From the NCBI RefSeq assembly GCF_003576645.1, contig NC_044918.1, positions 18,360,121-18,424,120 of the forward strand: DNA of 64,000 nt. The letters run 5' to 3'. Shown here in pieces: positions 21,959 to 33,111 of this stretch (its first letter is position 1; each line of letters opens with the position of its first letter). The notes under the pieces are model-generated. The model saw nothing but the letters and a program-made list of their open reading frames with translations, made no database searches and was not told the DNA's origin. Made by a program: the position numbers and the translations under genes. The DNA is from Ipomoea triloba (taxonomy: Eukaryota > Streptophyta > Magnoliopsida > Solanales > Convolvulaceae).

Positions 21959-22247
21959 TGATAATGTAAAATCAACCAAGTATATAATGGGTATGGAAGT
22001 GGTATGAACAATCAAGAAAAGATCCATCAATGTAGCTCCCAATTCATCATCTCTTATTCATGAATCTAGAACAATTTAGAGAGAAAAGAGAGTAGAGTTT
22101 CTTGAGTCTTTTTTTAGAGAGAGAGGAGGCCAAAAGTCCTTTACATGAGAGGCTAAGGTCCATTATATAGGATGGGCTAATCCTCGTATTTGTATACAGT
22201 TTATGTATTAAATACTTAGGGCCGTACCCGGAGTATATTCCCTATCA
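21959..22247 (-). repeat. Left LTR (minus orientation)
   Basis: Inverted copy of the right LTR, beginning TGATAATGTAAAATC on the plus strand. It has only a few per cent mismatches to the right copy by eye. Confidence 0.85.
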
Positions 22248-23055
22248 ACTAGCCCCCACTGGCCGGGCTGGTTTTTCCGGCGGGTTCCCTTTGGCAATGG
22301 AAGTTGCAGCTGTGACTGTTTTGTTGTTGATAGAAAGAGAGAGCTGCAGTGCGTGGAAGAACAGAAAGAAAAATGGCGTCATTCCATTGCATGCGCTTCT
22401 TTAACAGCGAAAGAGACAGAAGCGATCGGAGCAGCGGTGTGATCCTCTGATACTCGCCGCTCCGCCGTGCCGGTTGCCCCTCCGTCTGAAGCCGCCGCCG
22501 AGTAGCTTCGTCGTCTGCGACCTATTTGTCATCAACGTCCCAACAAGAACAAGCTCCAAAATGAGTCAAAAGGGATGATGCCAAGCCTCCCTGTTAATGG
22601 TGGGTGTGGGCGGTGTGCATCTTCCCTGTTAATGGTTGATGTGGGCGATGGAGTCGCAAAAAACAAAGCAAAGTGGTGGATGGTGGGTGACAATATGACA
22701 TGCTGCATGAGAATTATATTGACTTAGCTTTGGAAAAGGCAAAAACAAAAGCAAAAGTTGAGTGATAGAATTGAGTGGCTAGTACGCAGATTCCAAAACA
22801 TTGGAAAATGCCATGTGACAATTTTTTAGAATTTGTTACATTTTAGTGTAACATTAAAATTGTAAAAATTGTATAGCTATAGTTTGTACTTTAGAAAATT
22901 GTAATGGCAAAGATTAAATGAAATAAGTCCGGTTAGGTTGGTATTTCCACCACCGGCACTCTAAGTCCGGTCAGGTCGGCTTGTCCGCCACCGGCATTGT
23001 AATCCCGAGGTCAGATCTCGGCATAATTAATTACGACGGCGGTCGAAAAAAACGC

Positions 23056-23720
23056 AACGGGAGCAAGGTGTCCGTTTATGGTCCTCGAACCGATCTTTTG
23101 TAGGAGCAAGGTGCCCACTACGGGAGTAAGGTGCCCGTTTATGGTCCTCGGACCGATCTTTTGTGGGAGCAAGGTGTTCGTTTATGGTCCTTGGACCGAT
23201 CTTTGTGGGAGCAAGGTGCCCACTACGGGAGCAAGGTGCCCGTTTATGGTCCTCGGACCGATCTTTTGTGGGAGCAAGGTGCCCACTACGGGAGCAAGGT
23301 GCCCGTTTATGGTCCTCGGACCGATCTTTCTGGGAGCAAGGTGCCCACTACGGGAGCAAGGTTCTCGTTTATGGTCCTCGGACTGATCTTTGTGGGAGCA
23401 AGGTGCCCACTACGGGAGTAAGGTGCCCGCTCGGTCCTCGAACCGATCTATTACGACGGCGGTCGGAAAAAACGCTACGATCGAAAAGTCGGAAAAAACT
23501 ACGGGAGTAAGGTGCCCGCTCGGTCCTCGAACCGATCTATTACGATCGAAAAGTCGGAAAAAACTACGGGAGTAAGGTGCCCGCTCGGTCCTCGAACTGA
23601 TATATTACGACCAAAAAGTCAAAAAAAAACTACGGGAGTAAGGTGCCCGTTCGGTCCTCGAACCGATCTATTACGACGGCGGTCGGAAAAAACGCTACGA
23701 TTGAAAAGTCGTAAGGAACT
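23056..23720. repeat. Minisatellite core of the inverted-LTR element
   Basis: Units containing GGGAGCAAGGTGCCC, GTTTATGGTCCTCG and ACCGATCTTTTG repeat in tandem, passing into a second form with GCTCGGTCCTCGAACC and ACGATCGAAAAGTC. Proteins read from it are only repeat translation. Such tandem UTR repeats are common in large plant Ty3-type elements. Confidence 0.85.
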
Positions 23721-24466
23721 GCATTCTTTGCACCAACGAGGAAGAATTACCCTCGTTTGCTTTTCTTTGTAATTAAATTGTACATGTGTGCTAAGTCCGG
23801 TTAGGTCGGCACTACCACCACCAGCCCGATTAGGTTGGCATCGACACGAAGAGCCCGAGACAGTATCTCGGAATAAGCCCTACATAGTAGGCAATTTAGT
23901 CTGGTTAGGTCGGCATTACACCATCGGCGTTGTAAGCCCCCGATTAGATCGGCATCATATCGCCATCACCGGCACAGTTTGCCCGGGACCAATTCCCGAC
24001 ATTAAGCCCTACGAGGTAGGCAATTCGGCCCGCTAGGTCGACAGTCCGCCCCAGGCAAATCCAATCCCCTGATTGGTGAAACCCGATCCATAGATCGGTA
24101 AATTCGATCCCTCGATCGGTAGAGTTCGGATGACCCCTGTAGTCCAAAAGACTGTGCTTAAGGTTGTACTCTTTTTCCTTGACTAGGACTTTTTCCCTGT
24201 TGGGTTTTTTCTTAGTCCAAGGTTTTTTAGCGAGGCAACCGGCATAAGTCACAGACTATATGGTCAGCTTTCAGCCCGAACTCTTCCTCATTGGCGCTCA
24301 AAGTTGTGCTCTTTTTCCTTGGCTAGGATTTTTTCCCACTGGGTTTTTTCTTAGCACAAGGTTTTTAACGAGGCAACTAGCGTGAGTTGCGAACGGTAAG
24401 GCCAGTGTTCCAGCCCGACCCCTTCCTTGTTGACTCGATGTCAAGGCTCGGACTGGGGGGGCTAGT

Positions 24467-24757
24467 TGATAGGGAATATACCCCGGGTACGGCCCTAAGT
24501 ATTTAATACATAGACTGTATACGAATACAGGGATTAGCCCATCCTATATAATGGACCTTGGCCTCTCATGTAAAGGACTTTTGGCCTCCTCTCTCTCTCT
24601 AAAAAAAGACTCAAGAAACTCTATTCTCTTTTCTCTCTAAATTGTTCTAAATTCATGAATAAGAGATGATGAATTGGGAGCTACATTGATGGATCTTTTC
24701 TTGATTGTTCATACCACTTCCATACCTATTATATACTTAGTTGATTTTACATTATCA
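24467..24757 (+). repeat. Right LTR (plus orientation)
   Basis: TGATAGGG to TTATCA, with inverted TGATA/TATCA ends, TATA-like box near 24545 and a preceding purine tract at 24451-24460. Confidence 0.85.
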
Positions 24758-25624
24758 AACGTGTACATTTATTTGATTATAAGATTAGTGCAAAAGTATC
24801 ACTCAATTACTTGAATAGTATATAACTTGTTTGTCTACAATTATCTTAAAAATGTCGATATATAATATGAGTTATGTAATTATATTATTACTAATATAAA
24901 TATGGGAAAAATGAGAAATAATTTAATTATAATTATTATAAAAATAAATTCAATGACCAATATTTGACTTAATTACCATAATAATTATTAGGCAATTATT
25001 ATTAGTCAATTACACTAATATATGTGCAATTATACTTTTATACCTTAAGTATATTTATTTTCACCATATCGCATGTAGTTTTTTCTTCCTTCTTCATATT
25101 TCAATGAATTAATTGCAATTATTATAAAAAAATCCAACGACTTATGTTTAATTGTAATTATATTAATATCCGTGTAACTATTAAATTAATTAACATAACA
25201 ATTATTAGTCAATTATACTAATATCTTTGTAATTAAATTCTTAATTACATAATAATTATTAGGCAATCATAATAATATTGTGTAATTATACTTTTATACC
25301 ATGTTTAATTTTAATTATACAAATATTCATATAATTAGTAGCTTATTAACATAATAGTTATTAGATTTTACATAATAATAGTTTGGGTGAAAAATTGCAA
25401 CTAGAAAACATAAAACAGTTTTCTATTTGCAAAAATGCCCTAGGATTTTGTTCATTGTATTAACATATTGAAGTAGTAAGAGTCAATTTGACTCCACTGA
25501 AGCTCGATCATGACCTCAAACATGGGGAGAGCCACTACATGCCATCTGAGCACAAGATGAACTTAAATTTTGTATGATTAATTTAGTGCATAAGTATATC
25601 TATGTATGTATTTTTAAAAATCCA
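24758..25624. other. AT-rich spacer with SINE trace
   Basis: Long AT-rich stretch with many TAATTATTA words. At about 25445-25560 there is a degraded minus-strand SINE (GACTCCACTGAAGCTCG and GCCACTACATGCCATCTG). No gene. Confidence 0.5.
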
Positions 25625-26930
25625 ATTTTTGCAAAATTTTATTTTCTAAATAAAAATATTTCTTTTCGTTCTTAAATTTTGTTTTCCAAATAAAGATATT
25701 TCTTTCTGTTACGTTCTCAAATTATGTTTTTCATATAAAGATATTTCTTTCCGTTACGTTCTTAAAATTTGTTTTTCAAACAAAGATGAGAAATTCTATT
25801 TGCACCACCCTAAATGCTATTTGCACTACCATTTAATAGGTGTGTTAGTTTTATGGATGGTGTATATAGAAAAACTTATTATTTGCACCACATTCATTAG
25901 GGGCTGCCTTCTCTCCGGGAAAGGCAAGGGGATTTTATTTTAATGTTTTAATTTTTAAATTTCCAATTAAAAAATTATTAATAGAATCTTGTAAATTACA
26001 TTTGACCAGATTGGTGTAAATATTACACCACCTATGTAATTGTTGAAATTTTCTATCCTTTTACAATTTCAAGATTATTTACATCAACTTTTCACTAAAG
26101 GGTGGTACAAATAACAACACCCATAAAGATATTCTCTCCGTTACGTTCTTAATTTTTTTTTAAATAAAAATATTTCTTTTCGTTATGTTCTTAAATTTTA
26201 TTTTTCAAATAAAGATATTTCTTTCCGTTACGTTCTTAAATTTTGTTTTACAAATAAAGATATTTGTGTTTTAAATTTTGCTTTACAAATAAAGATATTT
26301 GTTTTAGTTACGTTCATAAATTTTATTTTTCAAATAAAGATATTTCTTTTCATTGCGTTCTTAAATTTTATTTTTTAAATAAAGATATTTCTTTCCGTAC
26401 GTTCTTAAATTTTATTTTCAAATAAATATATTTCTTTCCGTTACATTCTTAAATTTTATTTTTCAAATAAAGATATTTCTTTCCGTTAAGTTCTTAAATT
26501 TTGTTTTTCAAATAAAGATATTTCTTTTCGTTGCATTCTTAAATTTTATTTTTTAAACAAAGATATTTCTTTCCGTTACTTTCTTAAATTTTGTTTTACA
26601 AATAAAGATATTTGTTTTAGTTACATTCTTAAATTTTATTTTTCAAATAAAGATATTTCTTTCCGTTACATTCTTAAATTTTACTTTCAAATAAAGATAT
26701 TTCTTTCCGTTACGTTCTTAAATTTTATTTTTCAAATAAAGATATTTCTTTCCGTTACGTTCTTAAATTTTGTTTTTCAAATAAAGATATTTCTTTTTGT
26801 TGTGTTCCTAAATTTTATTTTTCAAATAAATATATTCCTTTCCGTTACATTCTTAAATATTTATTTTAGTTACGTTCTTAAATTTTATTTTTCAAATAAA
26901 GATACTTTTTAAACTTACTCTTTAAGAAAG
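25625..26930. repeat. AT-rich minisatellite of the gene-less block
   Basis: The most regular array in the window: from 26131 about sixteen units of about 45 bp (TTACGTTCTTAAATTTT ... AAATAAAGATATTTCTTTCC). It is interrupted by a MITE at 25788-26124. In other blocks this array adjoins a GA3ox promoter; here no gene is found on its left. Confidence 0.9.
25788..26124. mobile_element. MITE inside the minisatellite
   Basis: Inverted ends with TATTTGCACCACCCTAAA on the left and its imperfect complement on the right; AAAGAT flanks both sides (25782-25787 and 26125-26130). Non-coding, 337 bp; the superfamily is uncertain. Confidence 0.55.
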
Positions 26931-27004
26931 GAAAATGCTTTTTACCGTTCTTAATCATTGAATTACGTTTTTAAATTTTATTTTTCAAACATAGATACAT
27001 GCAT

Positions 27005-27265
27005 GCTTCTTACCGTTCCTAATCGTTGAGTGTCATGAATTAATTACCGTTCCTAATCGTTGAGTGTCATGAATTAATTCCCCACCAACTTTTGATGGAA
27101 AAGTAACGCAAATTAAACAATACCATATTATGAAGGAAACTATGAGAAAAAAATTTCTAGGGGTGAATATTGAATTCCCCGCCAACTTTTAATGGAAAAG
27201 TAACGCAACCAATTAAGCAATACCATATTATGAAGGAAACTATTAAAGAAAAAAATTTCTAGGGG
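27005..27265. repeat. Tandemly duplicated dispersed repeat
   Basis: First a duplicated TACCGTTCCTAATCGTTGAG word, then two copies of a segment of about 95 bp with CCAACTTTTAATGGAAAAG and TTTCTAGGGGTGAATATTGA. The same segment occurs singly near 49130. Confidence 0.7.
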
Positions 27266-27298
27266 TGAATATTGAGTAATAACATTACTCTCTAAGAA

Positions 27299-27454
27299 AC
27301 TATTACTACTGACTCTATTACAATGTAGTATTTGTGCATAGCTAGTTTTTCAATCTACTGAAGCACAAAGAGTCAACAGACGCCTCCAGTGAGGCTCGAA
27401 CCCACTCCCTTCCATATGAGAGTGCAACGGGGTGCCACTAGACCACAAGGTCTT
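27299..27454 (-). mobile_element. tRNA-derived SINE, nearly complete
   Basis: On the minus strand the head has CCTTGTGGTCTAGTGGCACC, then GGGTTCGAGCCTCACTGG (B box GGTTCGAGCC), and the tail has CTACATTGTAATAGAGTC. About 155 bp. The A and B boxes would be read by RNA polymerase III. Confidence 0.75.
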
Positions 27455-27517
27455 GGCAAAAAACTATTTTCAGTTACGTTCTTCAATTTCATTTTTCAAA
27501 CAATGATACTTTTTTAA

Positions 27518-28332
27518 GGAACAAATTTCACTTTTAGTCCCCGACTATTGTGCCTTTTCCACATTTAGTCATATTCTTTTAATTTTGTCATATTACATCT
27601 CTGACTTTGAACAACTTTCACTTTTAGTCCTCGACTATTGTGGCATTGCCACATTTAGTCATATTCTTTTAATTTTGCCATATTACACCCATGACTTTCA
27701 GCAACTTTCACTTTTAGTCATTGACTATTATGATATTGCCATATTTAGTCCTATTCTTTTAATTGTTCCATATTACATCCATGCCTTTCACAAAAAATTC
27801 CATTATTTACCGTTAAAATTGACAAATAACAAAGAAAAAAAATCCTTGCACATATCGAACTCATATTTCAAAAACATTAGAAATATCTTAAATATCAAAG
27901 GATGTAATACCGTAACTCATAGAAATATGAGTTACGATATGTATAAGGATTTTTTCCTTTGTTATATGTCGATTTATGAATATCACTGTGTTTCAATATT
28001 GTAACTCATATTTTTAACAGTAAAATAATGGTATTTTTAACGGAAGATTAATGGTGGCAATCAAATGAAAAATCATGGATGTAATATGGCAAAATTAAAA
28101 GAATAGGACTAAATGTGGCAATGCCATAATAGTCGAGGACTAAAAGTGGAAGTTGCTCAAAGTCATGGATGTAATATGACAAAATTAAAATAATAGGACT
28201 GGTAATGCCACAATAGTCAGAGACTAAAAGTGAAAGTTGTCAAAATCAAAGATATAATATGACAAAATTAAAAGAATATGACTAAATGTGGCAATGACAT
28301 AATAATCGAGGACTAAAAGTAAAATTTACTCC
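27518..28332. mobile_element. Foldback MITE with subrepeats, complete copy
   Basis: 815 bp, ends GGAACAAATTTCAC and GTAAAATTTACTCC (imperfect inverted), flanked by TTTTTTAA (27510-27517 and 28333-28340). Three forward and three inverted subrepeats of 85-90 bp carry CTTTTAGTCCTCGACTATTG and CCACATTTAGTC. Homologous to 12223-13018 with the same insertion point, so it predates duplication of the blocks. Confidence 0.85.
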
Positions 28333-28440
28333 TTTTTTAAGTTACGGTCTTAACTTTTATTTTTGAAATAAAGATATTGCTTAAATTATATATTGTCTAT
28401 CCCACGAGATTTTTATCAATCTTTCAATTACATTCTTACA

Positions 28441-28502
28441 GGGCCTTTAGTTGGGATGAGTGAATTAGAGAGGAAAACAATTGTAATTTTGTGGAAAAAG
28501 CA
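28441..28502. mobile_element. 5' tip of PIF/Harbinger-like MITE, gene-less block
   Basis: About 60 bp matching the MITE start (GTTGGGATGAGTGAATTAGA), closest to the block-A copy, then cut abruptly by GA3ox exon sequence. Confidence 0.7.
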
Positions 28503-28704
28503 TCACCAATAGAGGCCTCCAAGTGTATGGGCCCAATCTCAAATGGGTCGACGTCGAGCCCATTTCCAATGTAATCGTCATCAACGTCAGCGACTTATTG
28601 CAGATATACTCTAATGACCAGTTCAAAAGCATGGTACATCGGGCCATTGTGAGCGAGGCCCAACACCGCATCTCCGTTGTCTATTTCTTTGGCCGGAAAA
28701 TAGA
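28503..28704 (+). pseudogene. Inverted GA3ox exon-2 fragment (copy C)
   Basis: Unlike all other copies it reads on the plus strand, covering residues from GLQVYGPNLKWV through IYSNDQFKSMVHRAIVS to HRISVVYFFG. It keeps the third iron ligand (VHRAIV) and R-I-S but nothing before or after. The left border joins a MITE tip and the right border joins the 3' flank of block D (CCTTTATGCTTGAAATTGAC). Both ends look like breakpoints of an inversion or template-switch event. It cannot encode an enzyme. Confidence 0.9.
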
Positions 28705-29206
28705 CCTTTATGCTTGAAATTGACTAAAAGTGGCTAGGTATCACACTATATTCAAAGGATTGCAGCCTACAAATAACATTGACTATTTTTTTATGAAATG
28801 ATATACATTAATACATGTAGTTAAGTTAATTATAAGCATATTGAAATACAGTAATTTGACAACAAAGATATATTATTATTCCGAGTATTAGAATAATAAT
28901 TATAATTATTATTGTTGTTATATGAATCCGATCTATAACTGGTAATTGATACAAGTGTCTCAAATGTAAAATTGAACTTGCTCACACAAGATGAGCTTGC
29001 CCCAATCCCCCAGATGATGTTTTTGTCTCACAAGGTTTACTTTTGAAAATTTTTAAATAATATAAAATAAATACTTAATACATTGTGCACAACATCAAAC
29101 ACCGATAAAAACCATTAATATTAATATGTTGATCATAACAAATCCGTTCTAATTCATCATAATGACACTAATCATGAATTTTGTTTCTCAATACATACTC
29201 TGATTT
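28705..29206. other. 3' flank of GA3ox copy D
   Basis: Collinear with 43690-44188 downstream of copy E at very high identity. AT-rich, no gene. Confidence 0.7.
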
Positions 29207-30594
29207 CTACGCTTCTAAAGCTTCCACTTTGCCACCATCAACTCCATCAAGTGGTGCCTCATTACCACGGGTTACGGCATTGGCATTTTCAACGACGACT
29301 GAATTGAAACGAAGCACCTCCAAGGCCTTGTCAAAGTGCACACCCTTAATCTCACGGTACTCCTTCCATGATACGGGACGATACATGGGAGAATCGCCGT
29401 CCTTGATCAATTTAGGTGGCGATAAAATGTTGACATCTATTTTCGGGCCAAAGAAATAGACAACAGAGATGCGGTGATTGGCCTCGCTCACAATGGCCCG
29501 ATGTACCACGCTTTTGAACTGGTCATTAGAGTATATCTGCAACAAGTCACTGACGTTGACGACGATTGCATTGGAAATGGGCTCGACGTCGACCCATTTG
29601 AGATTGGGCCCATACACTTGGAGGCCTCTATTGGTGCTGCTTTGGTATAGCAAAGTTATAAGAGATGAGTCTGTGTGTGGGACCATGCCCAATGCGCGGG
29701 TTGGGTCTGGGCATCTCGGGTACGAGTTCAAATGAAAAAATGCTTCCGTGCTTTTGGGGTCAAACCATTCCACATCTTCACGAGATAGGCCCAATGATTT
29801 AAATATTAAAGAAGTTATTTTTACAGCCACACCCATCATTTGTTCTTGGTAATCCTCAATCACAGTGCTGAAACAAACAAATTAAAGCAGCAATGTAAAT
29901 ATCATGGTTTCAACAAATATATATATAAAAAATGATTACTTTTTATATTATATTCATCTTGTTGAGTAGTAAAACATGTAACTCAACGATGGATATAGAT
30001 TTTAAATTGAAACAGATATATTTATCATCTAAACAATCAATTATTATTCACATATTACTTACCGCCGGCGCCTATCAATAAATCGATCACTAGTGCTATG
30101 CACGCCTGATGACTTTATAAAGACTTATGAGTATTTGAACATACATACCAGAAAGGGGAGTAATCTTTGGGCCAAACCCGGCGTGCAAGCTCCAACGGCG
30201 ATCCCGACAGGGTGAAACCTTCCATCCACATGAGAGTGTTAAAAGTGCGTGAAATGGGGATGATGCCGTAGCCGTTGGGGCTGTCCGGCGAGCGCAGAGT
30301 GAGGAGCTTCTCCTCCCTCGTCAAATCAAAGAAGCGGCGAGCCTGATGCTCAATTTGGGCAAGAAGCTCCATTGGAATGCCGTGGTTGGTCACCTGAAAA
30401 ACACCCCAATTTTCACAAGCCATTTTTATCTTCTCCACGGCTTGCGGGTCCTCAAGATCGATCAAGGGAACAGATTCCTCGCTTGAACAAGAGTTGTTGA
30501 TGAGCCAGGTGTGGGTATCGGGAACTTGGACCACGTTTTTGAAATCCATGGGGACCAGATGATCCAGCTCTGTTGGGCTCATGGTTACGTTCAA
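29207..30594 (-). CDS. GA3ox-like 2-oxoglutarate dioxygenase, copy D (intact)
   Basis: Exons 30594-30149 and 29867-29207, intron 281 bp; the Cys codon of SPFC-TVIEDYQ is split. The product is about 368 aa, as expected for gibberellin 3-beta-dioxygenase, which hydroxylates GA9/GA20-type precursors to GA4/GA1 using 2-oxoglutarate, oxygen and Fe(II). Motifs are complete: VTNHGIPMELL, GYGIIP, MWMEGFTLSGSPL, H213 and D215 (VPHTDSS), GLQVYGP, VNVSDLLQIYSN, H271 (VVHRAIVS) and R281-I-S283. The C-terminus is in the ancestral frame (KVEALEA). The start ATG at 30594 gives MNVTMSPTELDH; a second in-frame ATG four codons later corresponds to the start of copy B. D and E are recent duplicates, about a dozen residues apart. 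The exact substrate, and activity on gibberellins, are inferred from family only. Confidence 0.9.
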
Positions 30595-30699
30595 AGCAGT
30601 GATAATCGAAGAGATCGAAAGGCGATATGATAATATATAGAAAAGTTGGCTGAGGGGTTAAGGAAAGAGGACCACTCATCACATTTTTCTCATTCAACT

Positions 30700-31228
30700 C
30701 TTTCAATTATGTCCTTAAATTATTCATGTTTTTCAAATAAAGATACTTCTTTCGGCTACATTTTTACTCTTAAGTTAAGTCTTTAAAATTCAATTCGTTT
30801 TTCAAATACGCACACTTTTCTAAGTTATGCTCTTAAATTTTGTTTTTCAAATAAAAATATTTCTTAAATTATATATTGTCCCACCAACGATATTTCTTTC
30901 ATTCTTTCAGTTACTTTTTTAAATTTCATTTTTCAAATAGTCTTTAAATTTAATTTTTCAAATAATGATTTTTTAAAGTTACGATCTTATATTTTGTTTT
31001 TTCAAATAAAGATATTTCTTAAATTATATATTGTCCCTCCCACGAGATTTTTATCAATCTTTCAATTACATTCTTAAATTTCATTTTTCAAATATAGATA
31101 TTTTTTCAGTTACACTCTTATTTTTTTTCAAAATAAGGAAATTTTTTAAATTATATATCATCCATCTCACAAAATGTTTCACATTCTTTCAATTATGTTC
31201 TTAAATTGTGTTTTTCGAATAAAGATAC
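30700..31228. repeat. AT-rich minisatellite, block D
   Basis: Degenerate units, mixed 45- and 88-bp type, nearly identical to 45653-46040 of block E. It begins about 100 bp from the start codon of copy D. Confidence 0.8.
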
Positions 31229-31745
31229 TGATGGTTTTATTGGGACCAGGTCTACAATAAACAGGGTATAGAGGTACAGAACAGGGGTTAAAAATAGTAG
31301 CTTTATTACCCAGGGCGCTAGGCCCAAAATAACACATATAAAACCCGAGATATTGGCCCAAAATGGTAGCCCAAAGAATACATAAATAATAAATACTATA
31401 ACCTTAATGAATTGAATAGGGCCCAAAATGACGGCTCGCATAATAAATAAACAAGCTAGGGGAGTAATAAATAAATAACACAAGCTATATGTTACCAACA
31501 GGACACGAACCCTAGCGTGCCGGCAAAAGAGTGAAGACTCAGATAGACCACTAGACCAGGAGGCATTTGGTGAGCCAAGGATGCCTTTTAAAGGTAGGGA
31601 AGAGTGCCTGTTTATATTGTTGTAGGACTCACGGATCTTTGACAAATGGACTGCATCTGGCAGTCTTCATTCTTGGCCACACACGTGTCCTCCACTACTT
31701 TGCTTCCAATGCACTCTCATATATAAGTGAAGCTTCCTACCCTTT
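31229..31745. repeat. Dispersed repeat of about 510 bp, copy 1
   Basis: Begins GGTTTTATTGGGACCAGG and contains GGCCCAAAATGG, AATACATAAATAATAAATA and CTTCATTCTTGGCCACACAC. A diverged second copy lies at 33112-33620. A minus-strand tRNA-like stretch with GGTTCGTGTCC (about 31500) suggests a SINE component. Block E lacks this insertion, so it entered block D after the D/E duplication. Confidence 0.7.
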
Positions 31746-32029
31746 AGTATACGAGATCTTGTGTGGTTTGGTGGTTAAGAAGTTGTGTTGTTATGTTTGA
31801 GGTTGTGGTTCAAATCTTATTGGTTGCATTGTTTCTAATATTTTGCTCCATGCTACTTTATTCCCTTGACAATAAAAATGGATACCCCGCTTGGGAAAGG
31901 CTAATACTTTCCCATCCTGTTGAAGCACAACAGTCAATATCGCCTCCACTGAGATACTTTCTCAACCTGTTGAAGCACAATAGTCAATATCGCCTCCACA
32001 GCACCAGGTGCTTGGCGATACTATTTTCA
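31746..32029. repeat. SINE-like fragments with a short tandem duplication
   Basis: Contains TGGTTTGGTGGTTAAG and GTGGTTCAAATC (pol III-box-like), then two copies of a segment with CCTGTTGAAGCACAA and GTCAATATCGCCTCCAC, which belongs to the dispersed SINE tail. Confidence 0.5.
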
Positions 32030-32215
32030 GTTACGTTCTTAAATTTTGTTTTTCGAATAAAGAGACTATTTTCAATTATGTTCTTCAATTTCATTTTTCA
32101 AACAAGGATACCTTTTAAAGTTACATTATTAACTTTTGTTTTTCAAATAAAGGTATTACTTAAATTATATATTTTCTATCCCACATGATTTTTATCAATC
32201 TTTCAGTTACATTCT
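32030..32215. repeat. Minisatellite remnant before the MITE, block D
   Basis: Four degenerate units ending TTACATTCTTA; matches 46030-46203 of block E. Confidence 0.75.
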
Positions 32216-32810
32216 TACATGGCGTTTGGTTGGGATGGGTGAATTAGGGGGGAAAAGAATTGTAATTCGGTGAAAAAAGAATAAGGTGAGAATAAAGTAG
32301 AAAAGTTGAATTACATTATTTGGTAGGAAGGAATTGAATCATTGGGGATGTAAAGGGAAAACTGACATAAAGACTATAATGCCCTTTTGTGCATCCAACT
32401 TCACAGTAAATTGCAATTGGACCATCGAATTCAAAAAAACTGCAATTAGATCATTGAACTTATCGCTTTTGTGCAATTGGGTCATTAAACTTAAAAAGTG
32501 TGCAATTCAACCATTAAACAAGTAAAATATGTGCAATTAGACCATTTTTCTAATTTTTTTTTAATTCAAATTGAGTTTAAAACATTTCAATATTGACTCC
32601 CAACTAGTATGGTAGAGGAAAATGCCGCTCTTAATACATATATGTTCATAATATAATCGGATTTTACCAAAATTTTTTTGTAAAAATGTTCCAATTGCAC
32701 AAATTTTGCTTATTTGATGGTTCAATTGCACACTTTTTAAGTTCAGTTATCCAATTGCACAAAAGTAAGAAGTTCAGTGGCCTATTTGACACTTTTTCCT
32801 TTTTCAAATA
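32216..32810. mobile_element. PIF-like MITE start plus foldback element, block D
   Basis: Starts CATGGCGTTTGGTTGGGATG. From about 32400 it passes into a foldback with TTAAAAAGTGTGCAATTCAACC on the left (only its core shared) and the inverted form on the right. The latter is the same element as the complete one at 47722-48090, with its left end lost. Confidence 0.6.
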
Positions 32811-33111
32811 ATGATACTTTTTTTTCAATTATGTTCATAATTTTAATTTTTTCAAATAAAAAAATTTCTAAAAAAATATCTTAAATTTCATTTTTCAAAC
32901 AAATTATCAACTTATCAACTTATTATTTAAAAAAAAATTTACTTACACATAATAAAATAATAAAATTCATTAGTTATACTAAAACATAAAATAATAGAAA
33001 TATTCTAATATAATAACTAAATTGTTAATTTTTAAAAATAAACTTAGTAGTGTAGATATAAAAATAGTAAAAAGTTATCAAAAGTTATTGAAAGTTTTAT
33101 AATTAACTATG
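32811..33111. other. AT-rich DNA, no gene seen
   Basis: A few minisatellite-like words, otherwise featureless A/T runs. Confidence 0.5.

Larger units (their letters stand above)
21959..24757. mobile_element. Non-autonomous LTR element with inverted LTRs
   Basis: Both termini are about 290 bp and complementary to one another: 21959-22247 is in minus and 24467-24757 in plus orientation. Each LTR runs TGATAGGGAATAT to ACATTATCA, carries a TATA-like CTATATAATGG and has a PPT-like purine run (CTGGGGGGGCTAGT) just before it. The flanks share AACG, so the whole unit may have inserted once. The right side contains, twice, the block with CTCTTTTTCCTTG, ACTGGGTTTTTTC and TTAACGAGGCAA that precedes the 3' LTR of many plant LTR retrotransposons. 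There is no gag or pol; the core is a minisatellite. Normal elements have direct LTRs, so this is either a chimera of two 3' ends or a foldback derivative. Confidence 0.75.

Noticed and set aside
23056..23772. Several overlapping open frames rich in GARCP/GSKVP words
   Set aside because: They are translations of a tandem minisatellite, open in all three plus frames, inside a non-coding LTR element.
12260..28004. Hydrophobic frames of 62 and 139 codons (12260 and 27585) that look alike
   Set aside because: Both are translations of the foldback MITE subrepeats.
31193..31800. Overlapping frames of up to 150 codons
   Set aside because: They lie in a dispersed repeat and are not conserved in its second copy at 33112.
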